64,000 bases of DNA, taken from contig CM032794.1 in NCBI GenBank assembly GCA_019155185.1, positions 2,643,988-2,707,987 on the forward strand, written 5' to 3'. The position numbers were made by a program, and so were the translations under genes. The first letter of the stretch is position 1. Each line of letters starts with the position of its first letter. Of the stretch, positions 1-12,629 are shown piece after piece. Under the pieces are notes generated by a model, which saw nothing but the letters and a program-made list of their open reading frames with translations, made no database searches and was not told where the DNA came from. The stretch is from Beaufortia kweichowensis (Eukaryota > Chordata > Actinopteri > Cypriniformes > Gastromyzontidae).

Positions 1-5
1 TAAAT

Positions 6-526
6 GAGTAGTTGACAAATAAATATGTGACTGTGTCCTATGGTGTGACATACCAAACATGTCGAACAAAAGTCAATAGATGTGGCTGGTGAGCTGATGT
101 CTCAATTAAGTATAAACATAAACTGCCTTCCACTAAACAGCATTGAATTAATAATAATAGGAATTACTATTATAACTCATGAAACTATGGATTCAATTCA
201 TCTCTGTACCTGTTTAAACTACCACATCAATACCTTTATAGCTTGTGTTTTCTTTGTTTTTTGTTTTTTTTATATCCCCTGTTTGTTTTTGGTGTTTTTG
301 TTGTTATATTGGTCTTTGGTCACTATGTCAAGATGTTGCTGTAAATAAAAACAAAAGCAAAAGTCAATTAAGATAAATCTTTCTCATCGTATTTGTAACT
401 CCAGCAATTAATATAAACATCTCATGCTATTTGTATATTTTGTTTTAATATATTAATATTAAATATGAATATTACGTTTTTGCTGTCACACCATATTACA
501 GTCACATATGTATTTTTCAACTACCC
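6..526. mobile_element. MITE-like element, GGGTAGTTG family, long copy
   Basis: The ends are inverted: the left begins GAGTAGTTGACAAATAAATA and the right, read on the other strand, begins GGGTAGTTGAAAAATACATA. Both continue into TATGTGACTGT and then ATGGTGTGAC. The interior is AT-rich with no transposase frame; an 88-codon open frame at 82-348 is hydrophobic and not recognisable. A shorter relative lies at 31846-32000. The target-site duplication is unclear because the left flank is only five bases long. Confidence 0.6.
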
Positions 527-2650
527 TACTATAGACGTGACAAAAAGGATGCATGTTTTTGAGAGGCAACATACTTTGGTTTCTGCATTTTAATGTACAG
601 AAATCCTACAGAAGCACTAATACCAATAATAACAAATAGAGAAGAGATGATTCTTCAAACAACATCATATTATGAGAAATATGGACTGTTATTAATGACA
701 TTTCTTAGTGACATTTCTGAAACAGCACTTTATCTGATTAGAAAAATCATAATTTAAGCAAAAAAAATGCCCACATGGGTATTCAAAGCACCAAATACTG
801 ACATCTGAGCTAAAAGTATGGTGACAACTCAAGTTGACATTTGCATAGAAATGCCCATATGTATTTTGTAGCTATTTCTTCTATACCAAAGCAACAGGAT
901 ACAACAAACACATGAAGGGTAGGATGCAATTCATCGCACAGATGTGTTTCTGGAGATAACGCCCATGTGTAGGACGTCAGGAAAGCCTGGGAGGGTGAAA
1001 GATCAATAACAGAGCGAGGAAAAGCTGTAGTAGGGCAAGGACAGGAAAAGGGAATGGCAAAGGGAAGTGTGTGTTTGACCAAACCCTGTGACTCCAGCGC
1101 ACACAGATGATGATGATGATGATGATGTCGTAAGAGGCAGTGCCGTCGAATGAATGCTGGAATAAACGCAGCTCATTTAGCAATGTGTTAGAGATCCGTG
1201 CTGAAGCTCCCAATGGAATAACTCCACACATCTGTTTTTGTGCAAATTTACAAATTTTGTTTAATAATAACTGTGGCAATCTTGGGCTTTGAAAATTGAA
1301 CCAATAAAAAACAAATCACTTTTCGTACACTTAGTACAAACTAAAAGGTAAGATAAGAATAAGAATAAAACTAAACTAAAAATAAAACCAAGTGAACAGG
1401 AGTTAATGAAAAAGTATTACTAGAACCACACAAAACATTTAGACTGATTTAATGAACCATGTTTTAGTGATTTAAAATGCAGGGTGGGAAAATGACATTT
1501 TCTAAGTTACAAAAACCAGCATTTACAAATTCCATCTCAAAATTTTCTAGTGACTTGTTCCATCTAAATGTTTTAGTCGGCACAACTGTCCATTATTAAT
1601 TACTAATTATGAATTTAACTGTTCCTTAAATTCACAAAAGTTTAATTGAAAAGATTTGATGTAAGAAGTCAATGGGACATCTTGAGTTGGAGAGGACATT
1701 TTTTACAGTAAAGAAATTCATGCAAAGCTTTAATTGCCATGCTTGATAATCATGTTTTTTTCTGAATTAAAAATGTATTTGGATATTATTGTGGGGCTTA
1801 AAAGTATTAAAGTGTCTAAAAGTCTGTTCTTAAGAATATTGTAATGGTTACACCATTCTAAGAAGAAATATATTCTTGACATGATCAAAAGTTTTAACCT
1901 TGAAAAAGATATTTGGAAAAGACTTGAAAATGATAATGAAGATAACAACTGTAACTTGTGTATACAAAGCACAAGGAAAGTATTTTAGTAGCCTACATCA
2001 CAAAAATGCTGAAATATCTTGATTTTATCATCTTAGACATTCTTACTGTAATGGACTCACATACTACATAACAAAATGTCCACCTGGTCCTGCGGGCCTG
2101 TGCAAGCACACAGAATAATCACTGAAAAATGCCCAAACAATAAAATCACTTTGAATCACTAAACACACAATAAACTGGTACAAACATGAAAAAGAGCTGC
2201 TGTACTACGCCTGTCAGCAACGAGGCCAAAAGAGTCGAGTGTGAAAATGACAAACGGGTTCAAACGGGTAGTGAACTGGACAGCTACGGGTTAATGGAGA
2301 GATAATTGCTTTTCCACACCCCAAAAAGAGCCGTTTTGTTTGCTCTGCATGTGTACAGGCGTGACTGTACGTGTGCGAGTCAACATCTCTGAGATCAGCA
2401 CCTTTAAGACATGCACGAGAGAGATAATACGGGCTGATGGTACAGTACATGACATCAGTATCTGAGGTATGTTTGGCATGAAAGAGCTGGTGATTACAAA
2501 ATAACAATATATAAAACAATTTAAGTATTTTCCAACTTCCCTTTAAAGCTGTGGAACCTGATTTAATCTTAAAATACTCTTCTTTTTACTTTTCCTGTTG
2601 TTAAAACATATCAGTGCACTCCTTCAAGAGCCCTTCCAAGACACAAACTG
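527..2650. other. 5' distal flank, no gene recognised
   Basis: Mostly AT-rich non-coding sequence. It contains a short (GAT)n run at about 1105-1128. Open frames on the minus strand (for example 810-1082 and 2214-2519) have no recognisable domain and sit in AT-rich or repeat-like sequence. Confidence 0.5.
1105..1128. repeat. (GAT)n microsatellite
   Basis: Uninterrupted GAT/ATG trinucleotide run of about eight units. Confidence 0.9.
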
Positions 2651-2654
2651 CCAA

Positions 2655-3600
2655 TGAGAATTTAAACAAATCATTTTTTATTCAGACGTACAAACCCGCC
2701 CACTAAACCATCACAGTCATTCAATATCACACGTCAAAACACACACAAACCACAACCTATACACCACCGCCTGCTAAAATAACCAAACGCACTTAAGCAC
2801 AGCACATTTTTCAATCTGTGGGATGTGTTAAACCTGTACACTTTACTTTAAGACCCTCTCTCGAGACACGGAGGCCAAAGCGTTCATGAAGTCATTGCTG
2901 CGGTTCCCACGGCCCTGCTACCTAACTGCAGGGACCACACAAACGCTGGGGCTTTCTCAGAGCCGGGACGGTCCCTCAATAAAACTAAAGTTCAGACGCT
3001 GGCGTTCTGTGTTAGCACATGTGGATTGAGACGGTTGGTGGAATCAGCTTGTAATCCTCATGATCTGTCTGAGAACTGAAGTGCACACGGCAAAAAGCCA
3101 CACAACGATCATGAGACTTACAGAGTCACACACTTGAACTTGAAACGTAAAGAGGTGGTGGTGACGCGTCAAAACACACGCCTGTGTGAAAATTCAACAA
3201 ATGTAAGCTGATTAAATCCTCACAAAGCTTGAAACACAACACATACCTCCACAATAGGGTGTTTGTGATCCAAATGCATCCCTGTACATGAGTGAGCACC
3301 GCCTCTCTGTAACGGTTTACAGGTTTGCATGTACATTAGGAGTCATAAGTCATAAACACAGAGTTCAAACAGCTGCCGTGTATTAGCAGGGTTGAAGGTC
3401 TAAGGGTATTTGAAAGTTGGGTCAAAGGTCAGGCGTGATGGAGGACAGTGATGAGAGATCCATTATGTGGTTTTATGCTTTGAGCCGTAATCAGTAAATG
3501 GGTCACTAACACCAAGTCTGATTCTGTTACAGTATATCAGTCATAAAGATTCTTGGGTTGAAACTGTGGGCCCAAAAAAATGTGATATACAAGTCTGAGA
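2655..3600 (-). other. Possible 3' terminal exon/UTR of a minus-strand transcript
   Basis: This block has higher G+C and fewer repeats than its surroundings. On the minus strand an AATAAA lies at 2682-2677, followed after about 15-40 bases by GT-rich sequence, as at a polyadenylation site. No coding exon was recognised upstream on that strand, so this could equally be conserved non-coding DNA or chance. Confidence 0.15.
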
Positions 3601-6600
3601 CCACTGAGAAAAGGCATGTTTATAATAATATACATTTTATAATATACATATTTTTAGTATATATTATTTAATTCACATTTTATCAGCATAAAAATGCTAT
3701 TATTAGCATGTCTCATTTTTGCATTAAAGACAACATGGAAACCTGATGGTAATTTATGATTTTATTGATTAGCTGCCTAAATAATTTTTTTCATTTTACT
3801 ATATAATGTTGCTTGTTTTTAACTTAAAAATCCTCAAACTTTGTTTATTTTAGACTTTCGAATCTTCATGGTATAAATACTTTTAAAAGGGTTGACTGCT
3901 GAATTTGTTATTGGCTTCATGTTATGTACAGCTAGTTCTGTAAATTCATGGTGGCTTCTCATTGGTTTAAGAAAACACTTTTTAATTTAAGTTATTAAAA
4001 AATGTGATTCTTACAAAAAACAATAAAATACACCCTTACTATGATAATCATATTTCTTGGCTACATTAATTTATGATGCCAATGTCTATAGCCAACAATA
4101 AATAAAGCAGTCAGTCCTTTTAAAAAATATTGATACCATGAAGATTGAAGGTTGTTTTTAATTAAGGGTGTGAAAATGCAAGCAAGCACATCTAAGCTAA
4201 AAAAAAGTGTTTGCTCGCTCTCTCTCTGGCAGAATCATGCATTGGTGTTTACACAAAGCACATGGAAAGGAAAGAAGCAGATGTGCAAACCACAGGAAGA
4301 ATCATTAGCCTCGCAAACGTTCACTCCATCGAGGCGTGGTGACCCCGCTGGTGCATAACTGCCCCCCTTCCCAAACCTGCTCTTTCTCTAATTCATCCTC
4401 TTTACTCAATCCTTTACTGATATCACTCAATCATCTGTCATTTCTTCAGCTCCTTCCTCTAATATCTGCTTCTACTATATCTTTCTTTTGATCTGTATCG
4501 TTATCTTTAAATGCACCTGCACCGTCTTTATCTGTCCTCTTGAAGGTTGCCAGATCCAGGAGGATTTCCTTCCTCTACTGGTACGAGGAGTTTATCGCTT
4601 TCCTTGTTGAACACAAATGTGGATTAATAACATTTCACAAAGGCTTGCTCATCACACTGATTTAAAAGCATGTGGCTTGGCACAAGGATCAAAACACACA
4701 TACACATATAATCTTACTTCACGACTGAACTGAAGCTCAGGAAGAGAACAATAACGAGATAGCCGTTTCTCAATCTGTGAGCCATATGATGTGCTTTTGT
4801 TCAATTGTAAACTCGCTTTATTTCAATCCAGGAATGCTACAGTATAGGATGTGGGGGGAGATAAAACAACAAAGCACCAAATTTTATCCAAGTGTCAGAT
4901 GCCAGCTGCCAGCAACTAAACAAGACAAAAACAAATGTTGTAAAGAAAACTATAGAAAATAACATAAAGTCGATTATTACTAGATTGAAACAGAGTATCT
5001 TTGCTTTCATCCTGACCTCAGAGCATCCTAAATCTGTGCATAATTGACAGCACAAACCTTTTAAAGCCATTTGTCGTTTTAACGCCCTCTTCTGGGCAAT
5101 ACTGACAAATGACAGGTGTTCTTTAACCATTTAATAAACTGCATCTGGAAACATGCGCCTCTGCAAAAATGAATCATCTCTAATTCAGTTTGAAAGAAGA
5201 GCAAAAAAAAAAAAAATATGCGACAATGTCTTATTGTGTATCATTGCATAACATGCTGGATGACAGTTTTCTTTTGTAAGGCTAGACAGCAACATTACCA
5301 AACTGTCTCCAAGGTCTCTACGAGTTTGTAAAAGCAAATATGTGTCAACAGCGTATAGGTTACAAAATCTGTTTTAGATGGACAATGCTTCACTGAGCCA
5401 ATATCAACAATACCAGTCATGCCAATTATTCCATCCCAAAACTATTCATAATTCTGATGTAGGAGGCCTGTGCCCCATTAGACTAATGTTTTATCTCCTG
5501 TAAAACTTCCTTATTGTACCAAGTTAAAACCTGCTGGCCTGCGTCCACAGAGCCTGTCTGGCCAAAAGGATGTCCAGTATGAAATAAAGGAAACCATTCA
5601 CCCTCCCGAATTCATTCATGTAACAGACAGATCTTTAATAGTTACATCAGCAGCAAAATCCTGGGCGTTTCCTTTGGTTATTAACCAGACAAGATTCAGT
5701 CCCTATTCTCCGGGCCAAAGCTTTCTGTTGCTTGTAAACTTGAAAATACCACTCCTTATCCCATAATGCTTCTGTACACAAAAACCTGCAAACAAATGAA
5801 GCTATTGAGGATGGAGCAGACAACTACATGAACTGAGACGCCAGTGATGGTGTTCAAGAACGGATCATTCAAAAACACAACACATCTGCAGCATAATTTA
5901 ACAAAATGAAAATAAACTACAACTATGACCTTAAGCCTTAAAATGCAATATTTACATTACAAGTCTGAAGTTGGGCCAGATATTACTGCGAGGCCGCGGT
6001 TTTATTTACAAACGTCCTGTGTTTCAAATCTACAGTAACTAGGTTGTTGACAGAATTGAGGAGTTTTTGGAAATGCATTTGTTTTGGAGCGTTTAAGATC
6101 AAATCTTTCATGGATGCGAGGAGTTGTTCGGTTTATTCCCTTTGTCATATCATCTCTGGCAACGTTTCTCAAGGGCTGAGGTTTCTCTTTTGCAACATGG
6201 AATATTTACAACAGATATTGCTATGTATACCCTAATCTATCTTCTGTCAATCATTCTTTAGAGGTTCTCGTACAGTCACTGCATGCAAAGAAAGAAAAAG
6301 CATCGAAACATTTTTTCTGATTGTCTTGTATGAACTAATTATGTGTCAAAAGTACTTTTGAAGTAAGGTTGTTGCCCTTGGAAAAGACATGAATGCCATA
6401 AAGCCTTTGAAGACACTGTGGTGCCTGCATTACCCACACACACATCCAGCATTTAAGTGAGGGCTTTGGTCTGATAGTGAAGGATTTGCTAAGCTTTAAT
6501 GAGGGGAGTGTAAGAGCTTACAATCATGAGGTCAACAAGACCAGCAGGGGAATCACTAAGAGAACATTATTATGTCAACAACAAAGAGGGTCTATTCGTT

Positions 6601-6868
6601 CTACGGGGACCTGCGGTTAGAATGACAGACTCGCATTAAACGGACAGTAATGCTACGCGCCACATGCGGACACGTAAACAGACAGCGCTCAGTATTCCCT
6701 GGCCTGCTGATAGCAAAGTAATGCGGCTCCTCTTCACTGACTCTTTGTGGGGATGGAAGGATTAACAGAAAGCGTCAAAAGGAGCTAGTCGGCTCGCTTG
6801 GGCAATGACACACACAGAGGGAAGCTACAGTGTGTTTGAAGTGGCTTGTGGGAGAATTAGCACGGTGA

Positions 6869-6909
6869 TGAAAGAAAGAAAAGAAAGAAAGAAAGAAAGA
6901 AAGAAAGAA
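6869..6909. repeat. (GAAA)n microsatellite
   Basis: Near-perfect GAAA tetranucleotide run of about ten units with one early length irregularity. Confidence 0.95.
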
Positions 6910-7568
6910 CGAACATTTTTATCGCATGACATTACAGTATAATTTACAGTAGCAATGCACCACACTCACATACTGTATGTACAACAACAAACCTCCAGTT
7001 TCTAAGTCCAAGCCAAAAGACATAAGATTATAGATGAGAGTATCATCCATCCGAAACGTCTGTCCTAATCCGTCACAGCCCTACACAACTGATTCAGGAT
7101 CAGTTAACCACAAGCTCATTCATTTCCAGAAAGAAAAACAAAACTGATCTGGATTGGGATGTTTAGGACATTAAGTACTTCTATTTATTTAACTCTGTCA
7201 AAGGTTGTTTTCCTCTCATACAGTGGCAGGTGTGGAGTCACCACAACAACAGCCCTGGATGGATCAGACCTGGTGTCGTCCTGTTGTCTGGGAATACATA
7301 TCATCTTTTAATAAGACTGACAGACACTTTCAAATAGACCGCAATCTAAATCTTCTCCTGCTGCGGTATTTGGTAAGTGCTTATTAGTGGTGCATGTTCA
7401 TCATCAAAATGTTCTCTGACTTTATCCAGAGCAAAACCAAAGAGAAAAGCAACATCAGCAATGTTTCAGACAAATTGGGCAAAAAAGTTGCACTAAAAAT
7501 GCCAAAATGAAAAATGCAATTGCACCATTGTGTATTAAAGAAAGTAGTAGAACAAAGCACTAATGAAA

Positions 7569-7655
7569 CTTAACCATGGTTGAACTATAATGGCCAAACA
7601 CAAATTTACTACACTTTAGTATGGGTACTCACTATAGTAGCCATAGTTTATTTTA
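7569..7655. repeat. Degenerate 'ACCATGG ... CTATAGT' interspersed repeat
   Basis: Alternates ACCATGG/CCATAG and ACTATA words. Similar word patterns recur at 28405-28460, 37380-37475 and 53445-53600, suggesting a shared short interspersed family. Class not determined. Confidence 0.4.
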
Positions 7656-8139
7656 GTCACAAGGTTATTAATTAAAACTTTTGAAATCAAAATGACAATC
7701 AACCGACCAAAAAAACCCATAGTTAATTTCTGCAAAGTCTACATCCATACATTTTTCTTATGAATATTGGCTGCATGAGATATTTTGCATTTAGTAAACG
7801 ACTACATTTAAAACAAATACAATATTATGCATATTTCATTGCATCATGCTGCCTTGAACTTGCTTTCATAAAGATGAATGAAACTTTTGTACATTTATCG
7901 TTTTTTTTTTTAAGAAAATCATTAGGAAATAAATGCAAAGATTCGTATAGACCGTAAAAGTTAATAAATCATGTTACCTACAGCACACACATCATAATAA
8001 AACGCATTCAAAACTGCTTAAATATTGTTACATCTGATTCAATATCAATGTCACTTTAATTTTTAAGGTCCATATTTAATCCGTGCCATTTACAAATACA
8101 CTCACGCAGATGTTTCAGGACAGTTGTGTGTCATGTGCT

Positions 8140-8640
8140 CGTACCTTAAACCAACACAAGCAGTGCACGAGAATAAACAGCGCCGTTCTCTTCATCTTTC
8201 CTTCAAATCTTCGCGGTCTGGAATGAACGGAGCCAAACGACCACTGGAAGCGTTTTACCTCTCTGCAAAAAAGCTCCGGAGAAAGACGTGCCCCATCATA
8301 TTTGCCTTCAAATGTTTGTGCCCCACGAACACGTTGTCGCTAAATTTATGTTTGCATACCAGGCGCGCGTCAGTGAGGGTCTCTCCTCCTCAAAGACTCT
8401 TAAAGAAACAGCCCGCGTAACGGCACCGTTACGCATCCCGCGTGCGCTATCAGCTGCGTGACATGCGTAAACAGCATTTACGTTCTTTGCTTTATTGCCC
8501 TCGAGGGTTATTGTGGAATACATGGAAACATTTGAAAGGCACGAGTTGCGTAAGTGCCACATGCACGGCCAAAATGTTAACCTGCGAACACTCCCACATC
8601 TCTCCACACTTCTCGTGGGATGACTGGGAGAGGTAGACAT
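8140..8640. promoter_or_regulatory. CpG-dense block, candidate promoter or regulatory element
   Basis: CpG is much denser here than on either side. It includes a perfect inverted repeat at 8415-8434, GCGTAACGGCACCGTTACGC, whose arms each carry an AACGG word, the core of MYB-family sites. Overlapping open frames exist on both strands (8124-8420 on +, 8308-8640 on -) but neither resembles a known protein. No transcript can be inferred. Confidence 0.3.
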
Positions 8641-9076
8641 TCTTTCCTGAGACGTTCACAATCAAAAGCAATATCCTTTCAATCACTTCTGCAGTTATTT
8701 AAGGTTGTATGTGCGTGGCACATTCCAGACTAGGTAAGGAAGAGAGTTCATGACTGTTCATGTAAACAAGGTCTTGTGGAAATCCCATGGGCTTAAATTT
8801 GTTTAAAGTTTATTCCAGCAAGGCAGGAACAATCAATAAATGACAAAAAAACTAAGTAAACAAAGCAAACATACAAATAATCTTCATGCATCAAGTTAAA
8901 ATCTATATTTCAAATATACTTGTGATTTACATTAATGCATCTGGCAACCAACGACCTTGGGAAAACATGCACCTAAAAGCTTTCTGAATGAAACCTAATT
9001 GTGTTTAATGGTATTAAAAGCAGTCCACCACTTAAAAGAAGGTTATACCCATACCGCAAGCCGTTCAGTCAACACA

Positions 9077-9157
9077 ATCTCATGGGAATTTGTACATATT
9101 TTATGAGGTGCCTAATTTGTACCAGTTTGTATGATGATCTCATTTGTACAATCTCAT
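9077..9157. repeat. Fragment of an AGGTGGC-type palindromic repeat
   Basis: Contains CTCATGGGAATTTGTACATA then ATGAGGTGCCTAATTTGTAC, resembling the element with AAGGTGGC/GCCACCTT ends at 40871-41026. It abuts the SINE that follows. Confidence 0.4.
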
Positions 9158-9160
9158 TTC

Positions 9161-9282
9161 CTGTAGCTCAACTGGTACGAACATGGCACCCGCAACACCA
9201 ATGTCATGAGTTCAATTGCAGGGATTGCACATACCCACAAAAGAATGTATAATGCACTGTAAGTTGCTTTTAAATGCGTAAT
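9161..9282 (+). mobile_element. tRNA-derived SINE, HAmo-like
   Basis: Begins CTGTAGCTCAACTGGTACGA, a pol III A-box, followed by a decayed B-box (GAGTTCAATTGCAGGG) and a tail with TGCACTGTAAGTTGCTTTTA. This order matches the common cyprinid SINE. The decayed B-box and the tail, which lacks GGATAAAAGCG, point to an old copy. Confidence 0.75.
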
Positions 9283-10365
9283 TGTAAATTTGTGCGTTTT
9301 AGTTAAGATTTGCTTTCTCCCTAGTGACATTAGGGTAAGGGATCAGGCTTTATCATCGCTTTTGTCTAATAATCATATGTTTTTGTATGATTCATATCAC
9401 TACCTCATTCCCATGAGATCAGATTGGATCAGTAATGTTCTTACTTTTTACCCCAGCATGGAAAACAAAGATTAACCTGCATGTTTTTCTTATTAGCAAG
9501 CCTTTAACAGAAAGTAAAGATTAGTATTATATAACGGGACAAAATGTCATCTACCCTTCTCTGTGTGGAAACCGGACCTCGGTGATGTTAACTGACAGAA
9601 GAACAATGCCACAGGTATGCCAGGTATGAAGCACCTGAATTGCTGTCTGACACGCATGCCTCAGTCTGACACGCACGCCTCTTAATCTCCATTAACACAA
9701 CAAACACAAGAATTCAGCTTTTTCTTTGCTTTCGCACACCGTATTTACCTGCAGAGCCTTAAAACGTGAAGCAAAACTACCTCTGGCACAGTGTACTTCA
9801 CCACAAAATGCATGAAAAGGCATGTGTATTTGGGCAATATTTAAGCAAATTAAGGAAGCATTTTATTGATAATACACCACAGTGTCCATGATATATGACA
9901 AGAGCAGCATTCACAGCAATGTGGAAAAAAGCAGATATGCCCTTAGCTGTGAATGCCTTGCATTCATAGTGAGCAATGATGCATAACCAAGCATGTACAT
10001 TATAAATGGTGTTTGCCATTGACAGACCGAATCAGAGGGACCTTCAACAAGACTTTGCAGGTAGTTTAAGGGAATGTAGATATTTGTTGGTGTGTATAAA
10101 GAGCCACACTAAAACAGACAGACCAAATACAAAATTGTTATAGTGGATTAAAGGGTATGATGTGATGTCTTGTTTTCCTTTCTTTTTTCCTGTTTGTGTA
10201 TGTATAGATCTGCGAAGTTACAAAGCTCATTAAAAACTAAATAATGTTCTTTTTAGAAACGTCATATGACCCCTTAATAGTGTCCACTATTAAGTGTAAT
10301 AATGAATACTGATGTTAATTATAATTAAATGCAAAACTTGCTATACAGTAGAATACTCTAAAAAA

Positions 10366-10574
10366 CACTCTTAAAAAAGGTGCTTCACAATGTCATAGAA
10401 AAACCATATATATAAAGAAACTTAACATCTGAAGAACCTTTCTGTTTCACAAAAGTAATAAAGAAATGGTTCCATTAAGAACCTTTGAGTGAATGGTATT
10501 TTTTAGAAACCAAAAATAGTTCTTCTATGGCATCGCTGTGAAGAACCTTTTGTTGCATCTTTATTTTTAGGGTT
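10366..10574. mobile_element. MITE-like element, CTCTTAAAAATAAAGGTGC family, copy 1
   Basis: Starts CACTCTTAAAAAAGGTGCTT and ends in AAGAACCTTTTGTTGCATCT plus TTATTTTTAGGGT, which is its own reverse complement in degenerate form. The interior is rich in GAACCTTT and AAAGGTTC words. Other copies are at 12401, 16495, 22750, 34432, 46685 and 62729. Confidence 0.7.
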
Positions 10575-12084
10575 AAAGAATAAAGTAATTTGCTTTAGCA
10601 GCACTTTATATTAAACTGAAATCAACTAAACACTGTTCTGACCCTGATTCACACATACACACTAATCAATACTAACTGCAATCCTTCAATATATTCGTGC
10701 CACATAGGCCCATACTTAAAGAAGTACATACTGCCACATACTGACGTACAGCAGATGCTCATATACACAAACATGTTCTTCAATTCTGTTTTTGAAAACC
10801 AGATCATTCTTGTCATGGCAAAATTAACAACCTCCTCTCATCTTCTTTAGCCCACTAGGGAATGTGGCAGCACTACGGGGGGTGAGAGGTCTTTAGAGGA
10901 TCTACAACTGAAATGAAAGGAAGGCTCCTGGCACTAGTGTCCAAGGAATGCCTGGCTTGTTGCGAGAAGCTAACCTGTCCATCTGTCAGTGGGTGTCCAT
11001 TTCAGTGTCGCCATGAGTTCTGCCTCTCTGCCGTCTGACCACATGGAGAAATGCTCAATGCCACAGCCCCCAGATTACAAATAACAGCTCAGCCTAGTCT
11101 GCAAAACTCTCTAGAGGTCATCAGGGTTCACATCATACCCCATGAGATGGCTAGGGTTGGACATTAAACTTTAATACTGATTAATGATCAGCTTGTAGTC
11201 TTACGCAGAAACCCGTGACTGGTCCCAGATCAGCATCCAGTGCAGCATGGACGCCCTTTAGTTGAGACGGGAGGAAGTGAAACAGATGGTTCCATTGAAT
11301 GATGTTGCTCGGAGCCACATATGTCATAGGTCACTGTTGGTGTGACCGGTGTCACTGAAAATTGCAGTGGACTTCCTTTTCTTAGAGAGTTTTCAAGATG
11401 TTTCCTGAACTGCTTGTGGGATGCACTATTTGCTTCTTAAGGAGTCACCATCAGTGACAGTTGAATGCTAAGCAACGTTAAGTTTTCAGTTTTATTTTAT
11501 ATGGTTATGTATATTTGATTATGGGCTATAAATGAATAAAAATGGCTAATAATTGGGGTGCTTCACTGTATCAATATACTACATATCGAGGTACAAAAAA
11601 TAAGATATGTTTTAAGATAAATTGTTTTGCAATATAATGTCTGTTTAATTCCTGAGATTAAGGTGAAGCTTTCTTAATTCCCAAAATTAAAATGAATAAC
11701 TATAAAAATAAACATTTTAATTTTGTGTTAAAACTTTTCAGTAACAGATCTATTTCAGTTTTTTACATACATTGAATCTCAAATGTTTTCACCAAATTTT
11801 AATTTGAAATATGTTTATTTAATTACAGGTAAATCGACTATAGATAAATAAACTCTCCAGCTAGCCAATCACATTGATTTTTAAACCAGTTGTCTGGGCT
11901 ATTAAAATATTAGGTTGCCTTAGTAAGTGTTTTGAACATCACTATTGTTTGTTGCATTATAAAAGTAATTTGATGTCAACATGAATGACACATAACAACA
12001 TCTTAGCAGTAGTGACGTACAGAAACATTACTAGGATAATCAGAACTATGCACGTCTCCTAGTGACCAAGTTAAGCCCTATTCA
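10575..12084. other. Intergenic, no gene recognised
   Basis: About 10830-11460 is G+C-richer and free of recognisable repeats, so it is a candidate conserved non-coding block or untranslated exon. No frame in it looks coding. The remainder is AT-rich. Confidence 0.4.
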
Positions 12085-12255
12085 TTTACATTTTACATTT
12101 AGGCATTTAGCTGACGCTTTTATCCAAAGCGACTTACAAATATTAGGAGACAATGAAGCAATACATCAAAAGCGGCAGCAATAGTACAAAGAAGTGCTTT
12201 ACTAAGTTTACAATGTTATGCAGTGCTAGATAAATACCTGTAGAGGAAGGAAAAG
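12085..12255 (-). mobile_element. Retroelement 3'-tail fragment
   Basis: Reads, inverted, as the widespread fish tail AAGCGTCAGCTAAATGCC preceded by AAGTCGCTTTGGAT. The sequence beyond it (GGAGACAATGAAGCAATACA) differs from the tRNA-headed SINEs, so this is a different element sharing the same tail. Confidence 0.6.
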
Positions 12256-12400
12256 TTTTTTTTTCAAAAATTTTTTATTCAAATGGCCTTTCTTTTGTAT
12301 GTCAGTAATGTCAAAATGCAGCAGCAGTCTGTTATTAAACAAAAAGTGAAAAAAACTTGCTAAATCTATTGGCTTGTTGCTCATCTCTAAAGTGTCACTT

Positions 12401-12629
12401 CACTCTTAAAAATAAAGGTGCTGCATGATGCTATAGAAGAGCCATTTATGCATTTATGGTTCCACAAAGAATCTTTAATACCTGCAGAACCTCACAAAAG
12501 GTTTCACAAAAGGTTCTTTGGTATATAGGTATAGTCAGAAAGATTCTGATTTTGCTAATAACGTTTGGCTGAGTTGAACCAAAAATGCTATTTCTTTGGC
12601 ATCACCAGAAGCATCTTTACTTTTTAAAG
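12401..12629. mobile_element. MITE-like element, CTCTTAAAAATAAAGGTGC family, copy 2
   Basis: Begins CACTCTTAAAAATAAAGGTG, then GCATGATGCTATAGAAGAGC, and closes with the matching inverse GGCATCACCAGAAGCATCTT. Internal GGTTCTTTGG and AAGAATCTTTAA words match the family. Confidence 0.75.

Larger units (their letters stand above)
3601..9076. other. Intergenic, no gene recognised
   Basis: AT-rich flank. It holds a GAAA microsatellite (6869-6909), a palindromic ACCATGG-type fragment (7569-7655) and a CpG-dense block (8140-8640). The G+C-richer patches, about 6580-6830, show no coding frame of note. Confidence 0.5.

Noticed and set aside
9161..9235. tRNA gene
   Set aside because: It has A- and B-box-like words, but the B-box is decayed, no cloverleaf closes and a SINE tail follows.
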